Part shown: positions 6,723 to 15,106 of the stretch, piece after piece
How the letters are laid out: each line of letters opens with the position of its first letter
Numbering within the stretch: position 1 is the stretch's first letter
Assembly: GCA_944372665.1 (NCBI GenBank)
Contig: CALVZV010000004.1
Span: forward strand, 1 to 51,816
Direction: 5' to 3'
Origin: an uncultured Clostridia bacterium
GTDB taxonomy: Bacteria; Bacillota; Clostridia; Christensenellales; DTU072
DNA: 51,816 nt
The notes under the pieces: model-generated
Told to the model about the DNA's origin: nothing
Databases searched by the model: none
Seen by the model: the letters and a program-made list of their open reading frames with translations, nothing else
Program-made: the position numbers and the translations under genes

Positions 6723-7453
6723 CGTTCGCGGCTGCGTTTACCGCCTTTGGAACGGAACAGCAGTATCACCACCGCCAGCGCGGGCACGGCAAGACCGACT
6801 ATGATTATTATTTTCAGTTCTTTGTCGTCCAGCGCGTCCAGAACGGTTTTGCCGTCGTCCCCGTCGTCTTCAGGTGCGGAGGTCGGGGCGTCGGCCGGCG
6901 CCTGTTCGGGGACGAAGGGTTTGATCTCGGGCGTCGGCATGGAAGTGCGGTCGGCGCGCAGATAACCGTAGAACTGTTCGTATTTGACATAGTACCATAC
7001 TGCGGTATCGGTGGGATACACGCCCAGGAAGGTTATAGCGGCGCTGACGGGAACTTGAGCGGTGTTTTCGGCGCTGAGATCGGGCGAGGATTTCAGATTT
7101 ATAGCGGTGAACTCCGCGTATTCCGCGGAGATGTTGATATCGCGCATGGTGCCCGCGGCGACAGTATGATATCCGACCGTGGAAACGGTGTTTTTGTCGA
7201 CCTTTCCCGAAACGCCGTTGAAAGTCACGTAATAAAAGCTGTCGTCCAGATTGTTTATTCTGGCGTAGTAAGTGTCGGGCAGCATGAACAGCCTGCTACC
7301 TTCGCTGCTCAGCAGCCATACTTCGCCGGATACCGCTATATGCGGAGTGTCCGCAGCAAACGCCGACAGACTCCCCGCAGCCGAAAGAGGAGCCGTCACG
7401 GCTAAGAATACGGATATAAGCGTTATTATAGGTAACGCTTTTGATACTTTCAT
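6710..7453 (-). CDS. Secreted, membrane-anchored SH3-like protein inserted in the phage-like operon
   Basis: This 247-residue protein is on the opposite strand to its phage neighbours. From the ATG at 7453 it begins with a signal peptide (MKVSKALPIITLISVFLAV, then LSAFAA). A beta-rich exported region follows with an SH3-like stretch (NLKSSPDLSAENTAQVPVSA to VWYYVKYEQFYGYLRAD). Next come a Pro/Ala/Asp-rich linker, a C-terminal membrane helix (IIIIVGLAVPALAVVILLF) and a basic tail. I prefer this start to the longer frame from 7540 because it puts the signal sequence at the N-terminus. A -10-like TATACT lies 7 nt before the ATG and there is no good ribosome site. Function is unknown; it resembles host envelope proteins more than phage proteins and may be a moron (cargo) gene. 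Confidence 0.65.
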   Translation of the reverse strand: MKVSKALPIITLISVFLAVTAPLSAAGSLSAFAADTPHIAVSGEVWLLSSEGSRLFMLPDTYYARINNLDDSFYYVTFNGVSGKVDKNTVSTVGYHTVAAGTMRDINISAEYAEFTAINLKSSPDLSAENTAQVPVSAAITFLGVYPTDTAVWYYVKYEQFYGYLRADRTSMPTPEIKPFVPEQAPADAPTSAPEDDGDDGKTVLDALDDKELKIIIIVGLAVPALAVVILLFRSKGGKRSRERYED

Positions 7454-7516
7454 ACAAACTAGTATATCCGCCGCAAACCGCGCTAAAACAAGTAATTTGT
7501 TTAAAAGGAGAATATT

Positions 7517-7858
7517 ATGTTGATTTCGAACGACGTCCACGACGTCGCTTTACGTCTTAAGGAAATAGATCCCGGTTACGAACTGCACTACGAAAGCTCC
7601 GATCGGAAATTCCGTCTCAAGAACGCTGAGGGCGATACGCTGATAGTTTTCCCATTCCGCAGTATCGACTGCAGAATGGTAGAGCATGCCAGGAAAACGC
7701 GCGTGGAAAGGCTGGAGGAGATAATAAAGGAGATAGATAAAGCCAATGCCGCCGCCGAGGAGAGCGCGATACGCCGTAAAGAATCGCTGGCTTCGGATTC
7801 GTTAAAGGAAGCCGCTTCAAGATACTATGCCGACAAAAACAGAAAGGGAACTCGTTGA
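7517..7858 (+). CDS. Small unknown protein upstream of the large terminase
   Basis: This 113-residue protein is preceded by AAAAGGAG. The first half looks like a small alpha/beta domain (YELHYESSDRKFRLKNAEGD). The second is a charged helix, likely a coiled coil (RVERLEEIIKEIDKANAAAE), and the C-terminus is basic. Its end overlaps the start of the terminase gene by 32 nt, so the two are probably translationally coupled. I do not recognise the family. Genes of this size before the large terminase are often packaging accessory or HNH-type proteins, but no HNH motif is visible. Confidence 0.6.
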   Translation: MLISNDVHDVALRLKEIDPGYELHYESSDRKFRLKNAEGDTLIVFPFRSIDCRMVEHARKTRVERLEEIIKEIDKANAAAEESAIRRKESLASDSLKEAASRYYADKNRKGTR

Positions 7859-9263
7859 AAGGATACTGCTGCTGGAAGCGGAACAGCTCAAAAGACGCGC
7901 CGAGAATAAATTGAGCTATTATAACACGGGCGAAAAAGTGCATCTGAAACAGTTGGCGTTCCACCGCGCGCCCAAGCGAAACCGCTGGGTATTCGGCGGC
8001 AACCGCAGCGGCAAGACGGAGTGCGGAGCCGTGGAAGCGGTCTGGATGCTGCGCGGCAATCACCCTTACCGCAAAAACAAGCCCGGCGTAAAAGGCTGGG
8101 CGGTCAGCGTGACCAAGGAGGTGCAGCGTGACGTCGCCCAGGCGAAGATCTTGTCGTATCTCAATCCGCAATGGATAGAGCGCATCACGATGAGCGAAGG
8201 CAGCAGGGACTTCCCCGAAGGCGGCATAATAGACTCGATCTACGTCAAAAACGTGTTCGGTTCTGTCAGCGCGCTGTCGTTCAAGTCCTGTCAGCAGGGA
8301 CGCGAGTGCTTTCAGGGCGCGTCGCTGGACTTCGTATGGTTCGACGAAGAACCGCCCGAGGACATTTACGAGGAATGCCGTATGCGCGTGCTGGACACAT
8401 CGGGCGACGTTTTCGCTACGATGACTCCGTTAAAAGGGCTGACCTGGGTGTACGACAAAATATACCTAAACCCGGCGTCCGACCCTGAAATATGGACTTC
8501 CAGCATGGAATGGGCGGACAACCCGTATCTGAGCGCGGAAGAAACAAAGCGCCTGTCTGCGGTCATGACCGCAGAGGAGCTGGAGGCGCGCCGTTACGGA
8601 CGGTTTCGCGCCGAATCCGGGCTTGTGTATCCCGAATTTGACGTTTCGGTACACGTGATCGAGCCTTTCGAGGTACCAAAGGAATGGCAGAGCGCCGTTT
8701 CGATAGACCCGGGACTCAAGAATCCTCTGTCGTGTCATTTTTACGCTCAGGATTATGACGGAGTCATATATGTGGTCGGGGAGCATTACCGCGCCGGCCT
8801 GGACGTGGGCACGCACGCCGCGGCGATAAAAAGTCTTGCCGACGAACTGGACTGGGTCAGACGCAGCGACGGCAGGCTGGAAGCGCTTATCGATTCGGCG
8901 GCGACTCAGCACACGCTGGCTTCGGTCAAATCGGTGGCGGAACTGTTTTTTGAAAACGGCATCGCCGTTAACGTAAACGTCAACAAGGATCTGTTTACGG
9001 GGATAAGCCGTGTGCGCAGGCTTTTTGCCGAACGGCCGCCCGCGATATACATATTCAATACCTGCGTCAACCTGATACGCGAGCTTAAAGGGTACTGGTG
9101 GGGCAAAGGCGACGTGCCCGTCAAGCGCGACGACCACGCGCTGGACGAACTCAGATATTACGTCATGACGCGTCCGGAAAAAAGCGTTCCCGCGCCGCGG
9201 CCGGGAAGGACTGCCGAATACAAAAACAAATTACTGCGTATGCACCGCATAGGCAGAAAATAA
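7827..9263 (+). CDS. Phage terminase large subunit (packaging ATPase and nuclease)
   Basis: This 478-residue protein is the motor that cuts concatemeric DNA and drives it into the prohead. Visible motifs are a Walker A GGNRSGKT (about residues 57-64), a Walker B VWFDEEPPED (about 170), and a coupling motif MTPLKGL. In the C-terminal RNase H-fold nuclease there are acidic residues in SIDPGLKN (about 292), LIDSAATQHT (about 355) and DDHALDELRYY (about 434). All expected catalytic acids are present, so the enzyme looks intact. Length is close to the family norm (P22 gp2 is 499). The start overlaps the preceding gene and its ribosome site is weak, consistent with coupling. Confidence 0.92.
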   Translation: MPTKTERELVERILLLEAEQLKRRAENKLSYYNTGEKVHLKQLAFHRAPKRNRWVFGGNRSGKTECGAVEAVWMLRGNHPYRKNKPGVKGWAVSVTKEVQRDVAQAKILSYLNPQWIERITMSEGSRDFPEGGIIDSIYVKNVFGSVSALSFKSCQQGRECFQGASLDFVWFDEEPPEDIYEECRMRVLDTSGDVFATMTPLKGLTWVYDKIYLNPASDPEIWTSSMEWADNPYLSAEETKRLSAVMTAEELEARRYGRFRAESGLVYPEFDVSVHVIEPFEVPKEWQSAVSIDPGLKNPLSCHFYAQDYDGVIYVVGEHYRAGLDVGTHAAAIKSLADELDWVRRSDGRLEALIDSAATQHTLASVKSVAELFFENGIAVNVNVNKDLFTGISRVRRLFAERPPAIYIFNTCVNLIRELKGYWWGKGDVPVKRDDHALDELRYYVMTRPEKSVPAPRPGRTAEYKNKLLRMHRIGRK

Positions 9264-9273
9264 AGGAGGAAAC

Positions 9274-11109
9274 ATGTCAAAAGAAGATCTTGCAACCGAA
9301 ATCCGAAACGACTTCGAGGCGCGCCGTGAGGCGCGCAGGCAGACGGAAGCCAAATGGAATCTTAACATGCGGTTCATGCTGGGATACCAGAATACGCTGA
9401 TCGACGCGCGCGGCGAACTGACCGAAGAAACTCCGCGTTTCGGTTGGGAGGGGCGCGAAGTGTATAACCATATCGCGCCGCTTATCGAAACCAGACTGGC
9501 GAAGTTTACGCGTATAAACTGCGCCGTCAACGTCAGACCCGCCGGAGCCGAGGAAAAGGACGTCAACGCCGCGCGCCTTTCGGGCAAAATCATTGACGCG
9601 ACCATGCGCGACAATTCCTTTACCGCTCTTTCGTCGGAAGCCAATTACTGGGCGGAACTTACCGGCACGTCGTTTTTCAAAGTCGTGTGGGACTCCGACG
9701 CGGGAGAAGGCGGCTCCGTACGGATAGCGGTATGTCCGCCTCAGGAGATTTTCCCCGACGATCCCGGCGCAAGCGACGTTTCGGCGTGCAGAAGCGTCAT
9801 TCACGCCAAAGTGTATCCCGTTGAAACCGTGTACGAGCTCTGGGGCGAGGAAGTCGAAAGCGAGGATGTAGACATATACGATTTCGAATATGCGGTCAGA
9901 CGTCTGTCGCGTACCGCCGACCGCGCAGGAGCCTCTCCGACAGGCTACGTATTGGTGCTGGAACGCTACGATGCGCCCTCCAAGGAACATCCCGACGGCG
10001 CGCTTAACATAGTCGCCGGCGGCAAGGTGCTGTATTCGGGAACGCTGCCTTACGTAAACGGAGCCAACGGCGCGCGTACGTTCCCGTTTATACGCCAGAC
10101 CGCGCTGAAAGTGCCCGCGTCGTTTTACGGAATGAGTCTGATAGAGCGGCTGATCCCCGTTCAGCGCGCATACAACGCCGTCAAGAACCGCAAGCACGAA
10201 TTCATGTCCAGGCTTGCGTCAGGCGTGTACGCCGTCGAAGACGGCAGCATAGACGTCGAAGCTCTGGAGGACGACGGACTCTATCCGGGGCGCGTGGTGG
10301 TCTACCGCCAGGGCGGCAGTCCGCCCGTAGCGATGAGCGCGGGAAGCGTTCCCGGGGAATTCCGCGACGAGGAAGACAGACTTTTGAACGAATTCAGGAA
10401 CATTTCGGGAATATCCAACGTCATAAACCTGTCGGGTACGGAGCTTAACACGGTCAGCGGTTACGCGCTGTCGCTGCTGATGGAACAGGAATATTCCAGG
10501 ATGAGCGTGACAACGGAATCCATACGCGGCGCGGTTAAAGAGGTCGCAAGGCATATCCTGAGGCTGTACAGGCAGTTTGCGGACAAAAAGCGGCTGATCA
10601 CCATAGGCGGCGCTTCGGGAGAAGTCGAGGCGGTCTGCTTTATGGGCAGCGACCTCGGAGGCGACGACGTAGTCACCGAAACCGATTCCGAGATGGTCGA
10701 GTCGCCCGCCACCAGAAAGAACATGGTGCTCGAACTGATGAGGTACGGGCTTTTGAACGACGAAAACGGCAAAATAACCAACCGAAACCGCGCCAAGATC
10801 ATCGAGATGCTCGGCTTCGGCAACTGGGAGGCCGCAAAAAGCGCCGACGAAGCGCACATCAAAAAAGCCGAACGCGAAAATCTGGGATTCGTAAAAGGAG
10901 AAACTGCCGATGTGTCCGAACTCGACGACCACGGACTGCACATAGAGGAACACAGTCTTTTCGCTGCTTCGGGCGACATTGGCGACAACAAACGCAGGCT
11001 TGCCGAAGAGCACGTCAGAAAACACAAGTTAATGCTCCGCCTCGAAAAAGAGGCGGCGGGCGTTACGCCTTTGGGGCAGAACGTCTATAACGAAATAAAG
11101 GAGGCTTAG
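9274..11109 (+). CDS. Phage portal protein (P22-like)
   Basis: This 611-residue protein lies immediately downstream of the large terminase, behind AAAGGAGG. It matches podovirus P22-type portals in opening pattern (a helical N-terminus with VYNHIAPLIETRLAK), in the central ASFYGMSLIERLIPVQRAYN and in the region SGYALSLLMEQEYSRMSV. Twelve copies should form the ring at one head vertex through which DNA passes, and the terminase docks on it. The C-terminal 120 residues are helical and charged, the place where P22 portal carries its barrel, though here shorter (P22 gp1 is 725 residues). No disruption is visible. Confidence 0.85.
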   Translation: MSKEDLATEIRNDFEARREARRQTEAKWNLNMRFMLGYQNTLIDARGELTEETPRFGWEGREVYNHIAPLIETRLAKFTRINCAVNVRPAGAEEKDVNAARLSGKIIDATMRDNSFTALSSEANYWAELTGTSFFKVVWDSDAGEGGSVRIAVCPPQEIFPDDPGASDVSACRSVIHAKVYPVETVYELWGEEVESEDVDIYDFEYAVRRLSRTADRAGASPTGYVLVLERYDAPSKEHPDGALNIVAGGKVLYSGTLPYVNGANGARTFPFIRQTALKVPASFYGMSLIERLIPVQRAYNAVKNRKHEFMSRLASGVYAVEDGSIDVEALEDDGLYPGRVVVYRQGGSPPVAMSAGSVPGEFRDEEDRLLNEFRNISGISNVINLSGTELNTVSGYALSLLMEQEYSRMSVTTESIRGAVKEVARHILRLYRQFADKKRLITIGGASGEVEAVCFMGSDLGGDDVVTETDSEMVESPATRKNMVLELMRYGLLNDENGKITNRNRAKIIEMLGFGNWEAAKSADEAHIKKAERENLGFVKGETADVSELDDHGLHIEEHSLFAASGDIGDNKRRLAEEHVRKHKLMLRLEKEAAGVTPLGQNVYNEIKEA

Positions 11110-11694
11110 ATGGAAAAAGAACAGAACGCGGAACAAGCCGTGACCCGTCCCGCGCCCGAGGGCGGCGACAAGACGGAAACGGTCTCTTACGGGAAATTCA
11201 GAACTTCGGACGAGCTCTTGAACGCCTACAATTCGCTGGAAGCGGAGTTTACCAGACGCTCACAGCGCATAAAGGAGTTGGAAGGAAAGCTCGAATCCGG
11301 ACTCATCGAGGAGGAGTGGAGCAAAAGGCTGGAGGAACTGCACAAAAAGTATCCCGTTTCCAGGAAACTCAACAAGGAACTGGGCGAATATCTTAAAGCC
11401 AACGAATCCCTCATAGGGGAAAAGGATTGCCTGGAAAAGGCGCTGCTCAACGTGCTGGCGGTAAAATCCGAATTCAGCTCCGACCCCGAGAAAACCGTCA
11501 AGTCTCCAAATCCGATCCCCGCGCCCGAAACGGATCCGGAACGGGAGCGGGAACGCTTTGCGCCGCCCGAAGCGCCGCCCAGGATTATGACCGTGTCGGG
11601 CAATACGCCCGCAGGTACGTTCCGTAAACCCGCGTCGGTCGCGGAAGCGGGCAGACTCGCGGCGGAGCATTTCAAAAAAATGAAAGGAGTTTGA
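11110..11694 (+). CDS. Putative capsid scaffolding protein
   Basis: This 194-residue acidic protein sits between portal and capsid, the usual place of the scaffold. It begins directly at the portal stop behind AAGGAGG. The phrase YGKFRTSDELLNAYNSLEAE then FTRRSQRIKELEGKL is a coiled-coil-forming segment common in proteins at this position in Clostridia phage clusters. A Pro-rich flexible middle follows (residues about 130-160), then a basic amphipathic C-terminal helix (AAEHFKKMKGV), which in scaffolds binds the coat protein. I infer an internal assembly scaffold; the family is not certain. Confidence 0.6.
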   Translation: MEKEQNAEQAVTRPAPEGGDKTETVSYGKFRTSDELLNAYNSLEAEFTRRSQRIKELEGKLESGLIEEEWSKRLEELHKKYPVSRKLNKELGEYLKANESLIGEKDCLEKALLNVLAVKSEFSSDPEKTVKSPNPIPAPETDPERERERFAPPEAPPRIMTVSGNTPAGTFRKPASVAEAGRLAAEHFKKMKGV

Positions 11695-11696
11695 TT

Positions 11697-12911
11697 ATGC
11701 TATCGGTCAACACTATCGACGCGGTACTGAAATCGTATTATCTGGACGCGATCTGCGCGTCTTTGAATACGGGAGTCAGTCCGCTTTACAGCGCAATCGA
11801 AAAATCTGCAGCCGAAATCTCGGGTAAAGACGCCATAGTGCCCACTCTTTACGGAGTGTGCGGCGGTCTGGGTTCCACCGACGAAACGGGCGACCTGCCG
11901 GATTCCGGCGAATGCCTGCGCTCCAGCTTCAACGTGCCGCTTAAAAATATCTACGGAGTCATCGATATTTCGGATAAGGCGCTTCGCGCTTCGCGCGACA
12001 ACGCTTCGGGCATAGTGGGGCTGTTGAACACCGAAATCCAGGCTATGGTGCGTTCGGCACAGTTCAACCTCAACCGTATGCTGTGGATGGACGGCTCGGG
12101 ACTTCTCGCAACGGTAAAATCGTTTTCCAATTCCATTCTTCCCAGTATCGTGGTGGATGACACCAGACACATAGCGGAAGGCATGAGGATCGACGTTTAC
12201 CGCTCCACTTCCGCAGTCATTACGGGACTCAGGGTTGCTGACGTCAACCACGAAACCAAGACGGTTTTTTTCCCTTACGGAGTCATGGGCAACGTTACTT
12301 TACAGACAGGCGACGTTTGCTACGTCCAGAAATCCAAAGGCAACGAGGTTAACGGTCTGCCGTATCTATTCGGTGCGGGAACGACGTATTTCGGCGTAAA
12401 CAAAGCCACTTCTCCGGGCATAAACCCCGTCGAGAAGAATCTGCAGGATGAGCTGACCGTGGACGCAATGCAGGAATTTTTCGATTCCGCTTCGCTCAGA
12501 GCCGGCATTCAGCCCGACATGATCGTATGCAGTATGAAAACGCGCCGCCAGTACCTCAAGCAGCTGGAGCTGAACCGCAGGAACATCGACTACCTCAACC
12601 TCGACGGCGGTTTCAAGACGCTGTCGTTCAACGGCATTCCCGTAGTGGGTGAACGCTTCGCGCCGGACGGCGAGATGTATTTTCTGAATACTTCCACGCT
12701 TAAACTCGTTCAGCTCAACGACTGGGAATGGCTGGAGGGCGAAAACGGTTCCATACTCAACCAGCTGGACAGAAAAGCAGTGTATACCGCGACTTTGGTC
12801 AAGTATGCCAACTTCGTGGCGGCGTATCCGCGTGGTCAGGGAAGGCTGAAAGGCATTCTCGACGAAACTTCTCAGTCCGCTACCGGCGGCAGCGGTACCG
12901 ACGGCACCTGA
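11697..12911 (+). CDS. Major capsid (coat) protein, HK97-fold type
   Basis: This 404-residue protein is placed right after the scaffold. The ATG at 11697 is preferred over the TTG at 11691 because AAAGGAG lies 7 nt upstream of it. Hallmarks are a long N-terminal helical arm, an A-domain-like region with PDMIVCSMKTRRQYLKQLEL, and the C-terminal strand pattern FNGIPVVGERFAPDGEMYFL then LKLVQLNDWEWL, typical of HK97-fold coat proteins (NGIPV..D......MYFLN). The tail is Ser/Gly/Thr-rich. Its length is near P22 coat (430). No insertion, stop or missing segment is seen. Confidence 0.85.
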   Translation: MLSVNTIDAVLKSYYLDAICASLNTGVSPLYSAIEKSAAEISGKDAIVPTLYGVCGGLGSTDETGDLPDSGECLRSSFNVPLKNIYGVIDISDKALRASRDNASGIVGLLNTEIQAMVRSAQFNLNRMLWMDGSGLLATVKSFSNSILPSIVVDDTRHIAEGMRIDVYRSTSAVITGLRVADVNHETKTVFFPYGVMGNVTLQTGDVCYVQKSKGNEVNGLPYLFGAGTTYFGVNKATSPGINPVEKNLQDELTVDAMQEFFDSASLRAGIQPDMIVCSMKTRRQYLKQLELNRRNIDYLNLDGGFKTLSFNGIPVVGERFAPDGEMYFLNTSTLKLVQLNDWEWLEGENGSILNQLDRKAVYTATLVKYANFVAAYPRGQGRLKGILDETSQSATGGSGTDGT

Positions 12912-12921
12912 TAATTTATGA

Positions 12922-12943
12922 CGGCGCGCCTTCGGGCGCGCCG
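12922..12943 (+). other. Strong UUCG hairpin between capsid and connector genes
   Basis: CGGCGCGCC and GGCGCGCCG form a perfect 9-bp G+C stem closed by the extra-stable C(UUCG)G tetraloop, 10 nt after the capsid stop and just before the AAAGGAGGG ribosome site of the next gene. There is no U-tract, so it is not a classical terminator. I infer an mRNA 3'-end stabiliser that lets capsid protein be made in excess over the minor proteins downstream. Confidence 0.6.
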
Positions 12944-12955
12944 AAAGGAGGGAAA

Positions 12956-13489
12956 ATGACATTAGCCGACGTTATTGAAAGAACGGCGTCGATAATAGGG
13001 GCGGAAGGAGACGTGACTACATATCCGACGCAGCTGCTGAATAAGCTCAAAGACTGCGTTTGCACGGTGTATGCGGAGCTGATAACCGAACATATACCGC
13101 TCAAAACCAAGGAAAAAGCCACCCTTTCGGGCAACAGGATATATTTCGAGGACCTTAACTTTTCCGTAAGAGAGATCCTCAAGATATCCTCGCCTGCAGG
13201 AAGACACCGTTTCGACGTGTTCGATAAGCACGTCGAGGTCGAGAACTGCCCCGGAGAAGCCGAGGTCGAATACCTGTATTATTTCGTTCCCGAAGAACTG
13301 ACCGACGAGCTGGTGCTGCCTCCGCAGTACTCGGTTTATATAATGGCGGTCGGCGCGGCAGCGGAATACTTTTACCGTTCCTCGCTCCTGGACGAAGCCA
13401 TGTTTTTCAGAAACCGTTTCGAGTCCGGTATAAACAATCTGTCCAGATCCGGCAGGATATTCGCGCTGCCTAAAAGGAGACTTCTATGA
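12956..13489 (+). CDS. Putative head-completion/connector protein (P22 gp4 position)
   Basis: This 177-residue protein starts at the ATG at 12956, 6 nt after AAAGGAGGG. It opens with a helix typical of head-tail connectors (LADVIERTASIIGAEGD), has a beta-rich middle (NRIYFEDLNFSVREILKIS), and a C-terminal helix pair (AVGAAAEYFYRSSLLDEAMF). P22 gp4, which binds the portal after packaging, is 166 residues long and lies at the same place. I infer the adaptor ring under the portal. It ends in a 4-nt ATGA overlap with the next gene. Confidence 0.55.
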   Translation: MTLADVIERTASIIGAEGDVTTYPTQLLNKLKDCVCTVYAELITEHIPLKTKEKATLSGNRIYFEDLNFSVREILKISSPAGRHRFDVFDKHVEVENCPGEAEVEYLYYFVPEELTDELVLPPQYSVYIMAVGAAAEYFYRSSLLDEAMFFRNRFESGINNLSRSGRIFALPKRRLL

Positions 13490-15006
13490 GGTATATGAGT
13501 AGCTTCAGAAACGAAAGACTTCCGCAAGCCACTATGCTGAAATACCGTATACCCGGTTTTTCAGCGATAGACGCGCGCGATACTACTGTGCCGAAATCGT
13601 TAGGAATATGTAGCTATGGCTACAATATCCGTTTTACGAACGGTTATTTGACGCATTCGTACGGGCTGAATACCGCGGAGTGGACCACCGCCAAAAGCAA
13701 CGTTTACGTAAAGGTGCCCGACCTGGTGGCGGAGGGCGAATCCATCTGCCGTATGCACGTGTTCAACGCAAAAGACGAAAACGGTGCGGAGCGGCCAGAG
13801 CTCATTGTGTTTTCCGACGTCGGCAGACTGTATTTCTGTCCGCTGACAGAGTCGTCCGAGTCGTATTTGTATTTTGCAGGTCTTACGGACGAACCGGGTG
13901 AGGTCTCTTTTCTGAATTACTATACCGGCGGAAAGGACACCGCGCTGATATATACCGAAAACCACGCTTATTCTTACGACGGCGAGCAGCTGGTCCGGCA
14001 CAGCGGCGTTTCGGGGCTCATCGGAGCGTGCATGCACTATGACAGGGTATTCGGGATTAAACCCGGCAACCGTGACACCATAGTTTTTTCGGCTTTGCTG
14101 GATCCGTTCGATTTTTCTGTCGAAGGGGGAGGAGGCGAGATCTCGCTGATGGACGAAGGCGGCAAAATTTTAAAACTCGTTTCTGTCAGAAACGCCGTTT
14201 ATATTTTCCGCGAAAACGCAGTGTACCGTCTTACAGCGTACGCCGATCCCACCAATTATACGGTGACAAGGCTTATCCGTCTGGACAAGCCCGTCCGTTC
14301 AAGGTCCGTGGCTTTCGATCTCGACAGAGTCTTTTTTGTTGCGGGCGAGAGTGTGTATTCGCTCTCGTCCGCGGGTATAGAGAAGATATACGAGGAGGTC
14401 ACGCCGTTAATAGCTTCCGCCGAAAACGCGGTAGGGGCGGTTTACGACGATACGTATTATCTGTCGTGCCGCATGTTTACCGAGGGCAGCGAGCAAATAG
14501 GCGACGAGGGCACCGAGGGCGCCGTCACTTTGAACAACGCCCTGTTCGGATTCGGTTTCGGCAAGGGCACCGTCGACATCATGCGAGGCGCGGATATTGC
14601 CGACTTCGCCGCCGTAGCGACCGACGAAGTGACGGCGCTTATAGTGTGTTACAACGGGGTGCGCGCGGCATTTCCCGGAATGGTCACCTCTGACGGGAAG
14701 TTTTACGGGCTGCCCTTCGTCAAGCTGTGGCGTTCGCACGAGATGAAACCGGGCGACGCCGAGGCGCTTAAAGCCGTCAGGCGCATTTACGTCAACACAC
14801 TGTATCCGGTTGACGTTACCGTCGAGTCCGAGTCGGGAAGCGCGGTAAAACATCTTACCGGAGGCGAAAAGATGTCTTTGGCGGTGGGCTTCAACACGGT
14901 CGGGGACGGGATAAGGCTGAGTTTGAGATCGGGTTCGCAGGGACTCAGAGTAGGCGAAGCCGTGCTTTATATAGCGCAATACGGGAGGTATATGACGGAT
15001 GACTGA
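13486..15006 (+). CDS. Putative propeller-like tail-hub/DNA-stabilisation protein (P22 gp10 position)
   Basis: This 506-residue beta-rich protein starts in an ATGA overlap with the connector gene, behind AAAGGAG. Repeated blade-like units contain aromatic-hydrophobic strands (ELIVFSDVGRLYFC, DTALIYTENHAYSYDGEQLV, RDTIVFSALLDPFDFSV, NAVYIFRENAVYRLTAY, DTYYLSCRMF), which suggests a beta-propeller. A C-terminal beta-sandwich-like part follows (VNTLYPVDVTVESES and later). P22 gp10 (472 residues, propeller fold) closes the portal channel at this position. The assignment rests on position, size and fold impression, not on a clear sequence signature. Confidence 0.5.
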   Translation: MRYMSSFRNERLPQATMLKYRIPGFSAIDARDTTVPKSLGICSYGYNIRFTNGYLTHSYGLNTAEWTTAKSNVYVKVPDLVAEGESICRMHVFNAKDENGAERPELIVFSDVGRLYFCPLTESSESYLYFAGLTDEPGEVSFLNYYTGGKDTALIYTENHAYSYDGEQLVRHSGVSGLIGACMHYDRVFGIKPGNRDTIVFSALLDPFDFSVEGGGGEISLMDEGGKILKLVSVRNAVYIFRENAVYRLTAYADPTNYTVTRLIRLDKPVRSRSVAFDLDRVFFVAGESVYSLSSAGIEKIYEEVTPLIASAENAVGAVYDDTYYLSCRMFTEGSEQIGDEGTEGAVTLNNALFGFGFGKGTVDIMRGADIADFAAVATDEVTALIVCYNGVRAAFPGMVTSDGKFYGLPFVKLWRSHEMKPGDAEALKAVRRIYVNTLYPVDVTVESESGSAVKHLTGGEKMSLAVGFNTVGDGIRLSLRSGSQGLRVGEAVLYIAQYGRYMTDD

Positions 15007-15106
15007 GTTGATGGAAAAACTCGAGGAAGCTATTTTGAGGCTGAACATGATAGAAAAAAAGCTGGACAAACTTACCGAAACGACCTCAGGAGGCGGCGAT
15101 GGCTGA
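14999..15106 (+). CDS. 35-residue coiled-coil peptide between hub and coiled-coil genes
   Basis: A short frame starts at the ATG at 14999, inside the last codons of the preceding gene and behind GGGAGG. It ends at the TGA at 15104-15106, overlapping the ATG (15099) of the next gene by 8 nt. It encodes MTELMEKLEEAILRLNMIEK and a second heptad stretch, ending TSGGGDG. The hydrophobic heptads are regular, and the overlaps on both sides suggest translational coupling. It may be a real small structural or assembly peptide, or only a re-initiation relay. Confidence 0.45.
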   Translation: MTELMEKLEEAILRLNMIEKKLDKLTETTSGGGDG

